A stretch of DNA of 10,302 nt, from contig WQTY01000038.1 in assembly GCA_009786045.1 (NCBI GenBank), forward strand, positions 1 to 10,302. The letters are read 5' to 3'. The first letter of the stretch is position 1. Every line of letters begins with the position of its first letter. Below are positions 5,995-10,302 of this stretch, piece after piece. A model generated the notes under the pieces. That model worked only from the letters and a program-made list of their open reading frames with translations, was not told the DNA's origin and ran no database searches. The stretch is from Pseudomonadota bacterium. Its GTDB lineage: Bacteria > Myxococcota_A > Bradymonadia > UBA4248. Position numbers and translations under genes: made by a program.

Positions 5995-8103
5995 ATGCCC
6001 TCTCCACTTCCCCTTACCGAAGGGTGCGTCGTAGAATTTGCCAATAAGGGAAAATTCTGTCTCGGCGTTGTCCTGCACACGGACGCCAAGACCGGGAAAA
6101 TTAAGGTCTTCCAGTCGACAGGACGAGAGCTTACGCTGACATCCAAGCAGGTGCTGCACCTGCTTCCGATGCACCTGTCGACGGGAATGCTCGTCTCCAA
6201 TATGATCGATGCGCTCAACGCACTGGCCATCCGTGCCGAGAACATTCGGAAGCACTGTGATGTCGAAGATCTGTGGATGCTCGTCAGCGAAGAAGGCGCC
6301 GAGATATCTCTCGAAATGCTTGTGACACTGCTCTTTTCCAACCCGGAACCGGAACATTGGCTGGCAGTGATTTATGCCCTGAGAACGGACAGGATCTATT
6401 TTAAAGAGGGCGCCGATGCTCTGTATACCCCAAGACCTGCCAGCGTCGTTGAGGATCTCAGGCGACAAGCCGCCCAGGCCGCGGCACGCGAACAGTACCG
6501 CAACCAGTTTGTCGAAGAAGTCACCCAGCTGCTCGCCCTCCCCACAGATGCCCGCGAAGAGGCCTGCGAGAACAGCCGTCGTTCGCATCCAGAGTTTCAT
6601 GGCGCATGGACGACACTCTCAGCGTATGCCATTTACGGGCAGGAGGCCAGCGACAAGGCCGAAGCCGAAGCCATCCTGGTCAGGTTGCAGGATCATCTGA
6701 ACCGCGGGTTTTCTGGTACAGCCCACCTGCGAGCCAGGGCTTTTTTGCGGGAAGTCGGCTACTGGCAGGAAGACACCAATATCGCTTTGCTCAAGTATGA
6801 CATTGCGACAGATTTTGACGACGCCATCGAAGATGATGCTCTGGCTGTCTACAGAATGCCGCATGCCTCCCAGGGGCGTGCTGATCTGACACACCTGGAC
6901 GTATTTTCCATCGATAGCGCTGAGACTCTCGATATCGACGATGCACTCTCGATCGAAATGATGCCAGGGGGGGCGGTTCGGCTCGGCATTCACATTGCCG
7001 CGCCTGCCGCGGCGATTCCCTTTGACAGTTCCATTGAACACGCTGCACGTCTTCGGGCAACGTCGCTTTACCTCCCCGAGCAGCGTATCCCCATGATGCC
7101 TGCTATCCTCGGAGAGAATGCGCTCTCACTCATCCCAAACCAGACTCGGGCGGCAGTTTCCTTTTTCCTTATCTTTGATCAGAAACTCAGCCCCATCTCC
7201 AGCCAGATTCTTCCCTCCTACATCATCTCCAAGCATAAGCTCTCCTACGAGGGCGTCGAAAATCTTTTGGAGTTTGGCGACGATACCCTCTCTGAATCCC
7301 TCCGGCTTATCTACGATATCGTCGAGAATTCTCAAAACCATCGCCGCACGCTTGGCGCCATCGACGTGGATTTGCCCGAGTCCAAACTCACTTATGACAC
7401 CTCTCAAAAATGCTATGTTCTGCATCGCCTCGATCTGACCATGATGAGCCGTTTGATTGTTTCAGAGTGCATGATCCTCGCCAATACCTGTGCCGCGGAT
7501 TTTTGCCATGAGCGAAACATTCCTGCGCTCTACCGGATTCAGTCTCCTCCCACCGGGTTGCCCTCGCAGGAAGAGTTCGACGCCATGCCCAATGATCTCA
7601 TGCGTGCCGTTGTCAAACGGCGTTGCATGCAGTCTGCCGTCTCCTCCTTAACACCTGGCAAGCACGCAGGCCTTGGTCTGGAGCGCTATACCCAGGTGAC
7701 AAGTCCGCTTCGGCGTTACATCGACTTGCTCGCCCACTACCAGCTTGAGCATTATTTTGTCCACCAGAAGCCGCGCTTTTCGACCAACGAGTTTTCCGGC
7801 ATCCTGGCCGAGTGTGACCTGGGGCTCGATCATGCCAGGTCAGCTTCCCAGGAAGCTTATTTTGCGGCATCTCTTGCCTACCTGCAGCAGCTCGGGGACG
7901 AAAACCTCACGGCCATCATCCTCCAATATGTCGCCGACAGGGGGGACAACGCGCAGGTCATGCTCGTCGATCTTCAGATGCGCACCACCATCGCCACCAA
8001 AAAACGATGGCCCCCCGGCACCATGTGCTTCGTCAAAGTCGATCATGCCAACCCGGACGATGGCACTTTTGCCCTCCAATTCGTCGATGTCGTCCAGGCA
8101 TAA
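5995..8103 (+). CDS. RNB-domain 3'-5' exoribonuclease (RNase II/R superfamily)
   Basis: 702 residues, between E. coli RNase II (644) and RNase R (813). It degrades RNA processively from the 3' end with magnesium. The RNB domain spans about 295-630. Its metal-binding aspartates D307, D313, D315 and D316 (FSIDSAETLDIDDAL) keep exactly the spacing of D201, D207, D209 and D210 in RNase II. Further motifs are PMMPAILGENALSLIP (366-381), SECMILAN (490-497) and YTQVTSPLRRYIDLL (565-579). The N-terminus (about 7-55) looks like a small beta-barrel (VVEFANKGKFCLGVV), followed by a long helical region, rather than the paired cold-shock domains of canonical RNase II/R. This resembles the layout described for cyanobacterial and organellar enzymes. 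Residues 636-700 may be a short S1-like end. First gene of a three-gene plus-strand run. Whether it is functionally RNase II or R cannot be told. Confidence 0.93.
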   Translation: MPSPLPLTEGCVVEFANKGKFCLGVVLHTDAKTGKIKVFQSTGRELTLTSKQVLHLLPMHLSTGMLVSNMIDALNALAIRAENIRKHCDVEDLWMLVSEEGAEISLEMLVTLLFSNPEPEHWLAVIYALRTDRIYFKEGADALYTPRPASVVEDLRRQAAQAAAREQYRNQFVEEVTQLLALPTDAREEACENSRRSHPEFHGAWTTLSAYAIYGQEASDKAEAEAILVRLQDHLNRGFSGTAHLRARAFLREVGYWQEDTNIALLKYDIATDFDDAIEDDALAVYRMPHASQGRADLTHLDVFSIDSAETLDIDDALSIEMMPGGAVRLGIHIAAPAAAIPFDSSIEHAARLRATSLYLPEQRIPMMPAILGENALSLIPNQTRAAVSFFLIFDQKLSPISSQILPSYIISKHKLSYEGVENLLEFGDDTLSESLRLIYDIVENSQNHRRTLGAIDVDLPESKLTYDTSQKCYVLHRLDLTMMSRLIVSECMILANTCAADFCHERNIPALYRIQSPPTGLPSQEEFDAMPNDLMRAVVKRRCMQSAVSSLTPGKHAGLGLERYTQVTSPLRRYIDLLAHYQLEHYFVHQKPRFSTNEFSGILAECDLGLDHARSASQEAYFAASLAYLQQLGDENLTAIILQYVADRGDNAQVMLVDLQMRTTIATKKRWPPGTMCFVKVDHANPDDGTFALQFVDVVQA

Positions 8104-8128
8104 CCCAACCAAAGGCTTACCCTATATT

Positions 8129-9580
8129 ATGATGATATACTCTCTCAGATTCGTGCCGTTCTGGATTGCCAGCCTCTGTTTTGCCTGCTGTCTGTGGGGA
8201 TGCCGTCAGGCAACCGATGCCGGCAGTCAGGGCTCTGTTCCACCGCCGGAAGTGCCCGAAGCTTCGCCTGCGCTGCCGCCAACAAACGAGGTTGCCGATG
8301 ATTCCGCGTCTTCCGCCACAGACGATGATCACACCTCCACAGACGATGACCACACCTCGCAAGTGGACGATTTGCCGCAAGCGGACGGCTCACCCGCGGT
8401 TCGGCTCCCACAGGGGATGAGCGATCTGTCCGCCGAGGTGCTCAAAGGCCGGCTTGCCAACAATCCCCAGCGCGACGACTTTCTCGCCCTGGCCTATCAT
8501 GATTGGAAGCAACAACGTTATGACGATGCTCTGACGACGCTGCTTAATGCCGAAGTGCGCCTGGGTCCTCACGACGACTTCGACCAGCTTTATCGGGAGT
8601 TCCTCTCCCTGCATCCCGATCTCAATGCGCCGCCAAGGCAGCTCTTCGCTGACAAGGACATCTCCGCCATCAAGAAACAAGGCGGCGGCAGCACACTCGT
8701 CTACAGGCTCCTTCAGGACAATAGGATTGTTGCCGCTTTTAAGCCCAGGCAAACCCGGCTCCAGTCCAATTTCCTTTCCGAGCTGGCCGCCTACAGGCTG
8801 TGCCCGCGCATCAAATGTGCTTTTGATGTCCCCACCAGTCACCACGTCTATTTTGATCACAAACCATTCAGCGGACTTTATGCCCGTATCGCCTCGAACC
8901 CAAAAGCCGAATTCAGCGAAATCACGGTCACGCGCACGTCGGACGATTGGCCCGAAGGCACACCCCTTGTCATTGTCGAAGGGGTGGCCAAAGAATGGAT
9001 TTATGATTTTGTCCTGTTCCCGATCGAGCTCTCTTCTCTGTGGCTGCCCTGGTTTAATCTTGAGCACACCCCACAGACGCTCCGGGAAACCAGCTTCGAT
9101 GCGTTATTGTCCGGCATTCGGAAGCGTCACCCAGGAGGCGACAAATTCGCCAAAGCCCTCGAACCCCATCTCCAGAGCATTACCCCCTACGATCTGGCAC
9201 GTCAGATCGCCAACATGATCGTCTTCGACTTTCTCATCAACAACTGGGATCGTTTCAGCGGAAAGCCGGAATTCTGGGGCGTAAACTGCCAATTCAAAAA
9301 TGGCCGCTTCGTCTCCATCGACAATGGCGCCGCCTTTTCAAAGACCCCGCATCCCAAACCCGAAAAATGGCTGCACAGCATTCAGCGATTCTCGAAAACT
9401 GCCCATCGCGCCATCGAAAATCTCGATAAAGAAGAAACCTACAGGGTTCTCTTCCAAAATCCCTCCGATTACGATGAAAGCCGCTATGAAACTTTCTGGC
9501 AGCAGCGTCAGCGCTACCTCGACTATGTCCAATCCCTGATCGACGCCAACGGCATCGAATCCACACTTTTCTTCGACTAA
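8129..9580 (+). CDS. Lipoprotein with a Fam20-like atypical kinase domain
   Basis: 483 residues from ATG 8129 (or 8132), 25 bases after the ribonuclease stop, with AAGG at 8112-8115. The frame extends to 7745 but that part overlaps the ribonuclease and is a shadow. Residues 1-25 are a lipoprotein signal with lipobox LWGC (Cys25). Arg at +2 fits outer-membrane sorting. Residues 26-95 form a Pro/Asp/Ser-rich linker with TDDDHTS twice, and 97-165 are helical, possibly TPR-like. The C-terminal half shows kinase landmarks: glycine-rich KQGGGSTLVYRL (183-194), Lys205 in AAFKP, Glu218 in SELAAYRL, Asp374 in FDFLINNWDRFSG and Asp398 in SIDNGAAF. The last two match the catalytic FDFL-x2-N-x-DR and metal-binding LDNG motifs of Fam20/four-jointed secretory kinases. 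HipA- and PI3/4-kinase-like proteins share parts of this pattern. Predicted to act outside the cytoplasm. Substrate, and where ATP would come from there, are unknown. Confidence 0.85.
   Translation: MMIYSLRFVPFWIASLCFACCLWGCRQATDAGSQGSVPPPEVPEASPALPPTNEVADDSASSATDDDHTSTDDDHTSQVDDLPQADGSPAVRLPQGMSDLSAEVLKGRLANNPQRDDFLALAYHDWKQQRYDDALTTLLNAEVRLGPHDDFDQLYREFLSLHPDLNAPPRQLFADKDISAIKKQGGGSTLVYRLLQDNRIVAAFKPRQTRLQSNFLSELAAYRLCPRIKCAFDVPTSHHVYFDHKPFSGLYARIASNPKAEFSEITVTRTSDDWPEGTPLVIVEGVAKEWIYDFVLFPIELSSLWLPWFNLEHTPQTLRETSFDALLSGIRKRHPGGDKFAKALEPHLQSITPYDLARQIANMIVFDFLINNWDRFSGKPEFWGVNCQFKNGRFVSIDNGAAFSKTPHPKPEKWLHSIQRFSKTAHRAIENLDKEETYRVLFQNPSDYDESRYETFWQQRQRYLDYVQSLIDANGIESTLFFD
8318..8359 (+). 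repeat. Two 21-bp tandem repeats in the lipoprotein linker
   Basis: Two adjacent 21-base units (8318-8338 and 8339-8359) differ at two bases and encode TDDDHTS twice. They lie in the flexible linker after the lipidated cysteine, where length change would be tolerated. Acidic Asp/His clusters might bind metal ions, which is speculative. Confidence 0.8.
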
Positions 9581-9598
9581 CGCCCCCGCTCAAACACC

Positions 9599-10302
9599 AT
9601 GAACGAATCCATGCAGTCCTTCATCCCGTGGCTTTACGTCTTTTGCACGCTCTTTGCCGCAAGCCTTGGCTCATTTGCCAACGTCGTCGTCTACCGCGTT
9701 CCCAAACGCCTCTCCCTCATCTCTCCGCCTTCCGCCTGCCCCAAGTGCGGCACTCGCATTAAGCCCTACGACAACATCCCCGTCCTCTCCTGGCTCATCC
9801 TGCGCGGCAAATGCCGGCAATGCAAGAATCCCATTTCCCCCATCTACCCCATCGTCGAAGCAGTGTGCGGCGCCATGGGCGCCTTTCTTTGCCACACGAT
9901 CGTTGTCCCGCATGTGCAGCTCTTTGGCCTGGACGGCGTTGCCCTCCACATCATGGGGCTTTTCATCGCCCTTACCCTCTTTGCCGTCACTTGCCTGGCA
10001 CTTGCAATCATCGATCTCAACACCACCGAACTCCCGCCAGAAATTACCCTTCCCATGGCCATCCTCGGCATTGCCGTGGCCTGGCTCATTCCCTCCTCCT
10101 GGCCCTATACCTATATCCTGGGCAACATCGAAACGGTCGATGCCGTTCTGGGTGCTGCCATTGGCGCATCCCTCATTGTGCTCATCATCGCCGCCTACTA
10201 CCTGTTCACCAAACGCATTGGCATGGGAGGCGGAGACATCTGGATGATGGCCATGGTCGGGGCCTGGCTCGGCTGGCAGGCACTGCCCTTTATCTTCTTT
10301 GC
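9599..10302 (+). CDS. pilD: Type IV prepilin peptidase (leader peptidase/N-methyltransferase), 3' end missing
   Basis: 234 residues visible from ATG 9599, running off the right edge. The family is usually about 250-290 residues, so little is missing. It is an inner-membrane aspartyl protease that cleaves type IV prepilin or type II secretion pseudopilin leaders and methylates the new N-terminus. Motifs in order: LGSFANVVVYRVP (23-35), zinc-binding CPKC (47-50) and CRQC (72-75) flanking YDNIPVLSWL (57-66), PIYPIVE (81-87), the first catalytic Asp139 in AIIDLNTTELP and the second Asp213 in GMGGGDIW. Several membrane helices are clear (about 11-30, 117-138, 150-165, 182-203). Trp215 sits where the family normally has Lys (GGGDVK). 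The gene starts 18 bases after the kinase gene with no clear ribosome binding site, suggesting translational coupling. ATG 9611 is an alternative start. Confidence 0.94.
   Translation, partial: MNESMQSFIPWLYVFCTLFAASLGSFANVVVYRVPKRLSLISPPSACPKCGTRIKPYDNIPVLSWLILRGKCRQCKNPISPIYPIVEAVCGAMGAFLCHTIVVPHVQLFGLDGVALHIMGLFIALTLFAVTCLALAIIDLNTTELPPEITLPMAILGIAVAWLIPSSWPYTYILGNIETVDAVLGAAIGASLIVLIIAAYYLFTKRIGMGGGDIWMMAMVGAWLGWQALPFIFF

Noticed and set aside
5839..6600. 253-residue minus-strand open frame
   Set aside because: Most of it is antisense to the start of the ribonuclease gene and the rest covers its promoter. No family motif is visible.
7745..8128. Upstream extension of the lipoprotein frame
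   Set aside because: It overlaps the RNB gene end in another frame and reads as low-complexity Ser/Pro/Arg. The lipoprotein signal starts at 8129.
9654..10247. 197-residue plus-strand open frame
   Set aside because: Out of frame with the clear prepilin peptidase starting at 9599, and Ser/Pro-rich as expected for a shadow frame.

Overview
The window reads as a chromosomal stretch from a Gram-negative, deltaproteobacteria-like organism, perhaps Bradymonadota or Myxococcota. This is inferred from an OmpA-type outer-membrane protein with thrombospondin type-3-like Asp/Cys repeats, a large surface lipoprotein, a prepilin peptidase and fairly high GC. The taxon is a guess from gene content. No phage, IS element, CRISPR array, tRNA or rRNA is visible.

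Minus strand, left half. Reading leftwards from about 4730, a candidate promoter drives hslO (Hsp33 redox chaperone, 4535-3648). It is followed after 40 bases by lysC (aspartate kinase, 3607-2381), probably one transcript. After a 130-base gap with its own good promoter comes a 650-residue beta-barrel/TSP3/OmpA-domain protein (2250-298). Two GC-rich hairpins (196-216, 271-286) follow it, and an uncertain partial gene may run off the left edge (105-1).

Middle. A 300-residue protein of unknown function (5686-4784, minus) stands alone. It has a strong ribosome binding site that fixes the start and a textbook intrinsic terminator (4732-4762). It carries three loosely similar modules with Gly-Pro motifs. 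A 308-base divergent intergenic region separates it from the plus-strand operon.

Plus strand, right half. A good sigma-70-like promoter (5907-5935) precedes three tightly spaced genes. The first is an RNB-domain exoribonuclease of the RNase II/R superfamily (5995-8103). The second is a lipoprotein (8129-9580) whose C-terminal domain has the catalytic landmarks of a Fam20/four-jointed-like atypical kinase. The third is a type IV prepilin peptidase (9599 to beyond the right edge).

The most interesting item is the predicted extracytoplasmic Fam20-like kinase lipoprotein. Next are the regularly spaced cysteine repeats of the OmpA-like protein and the unknown three-module protein. No clear multi-gene novel system is visible. 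Most other genes are housekeeping or envelope genes.
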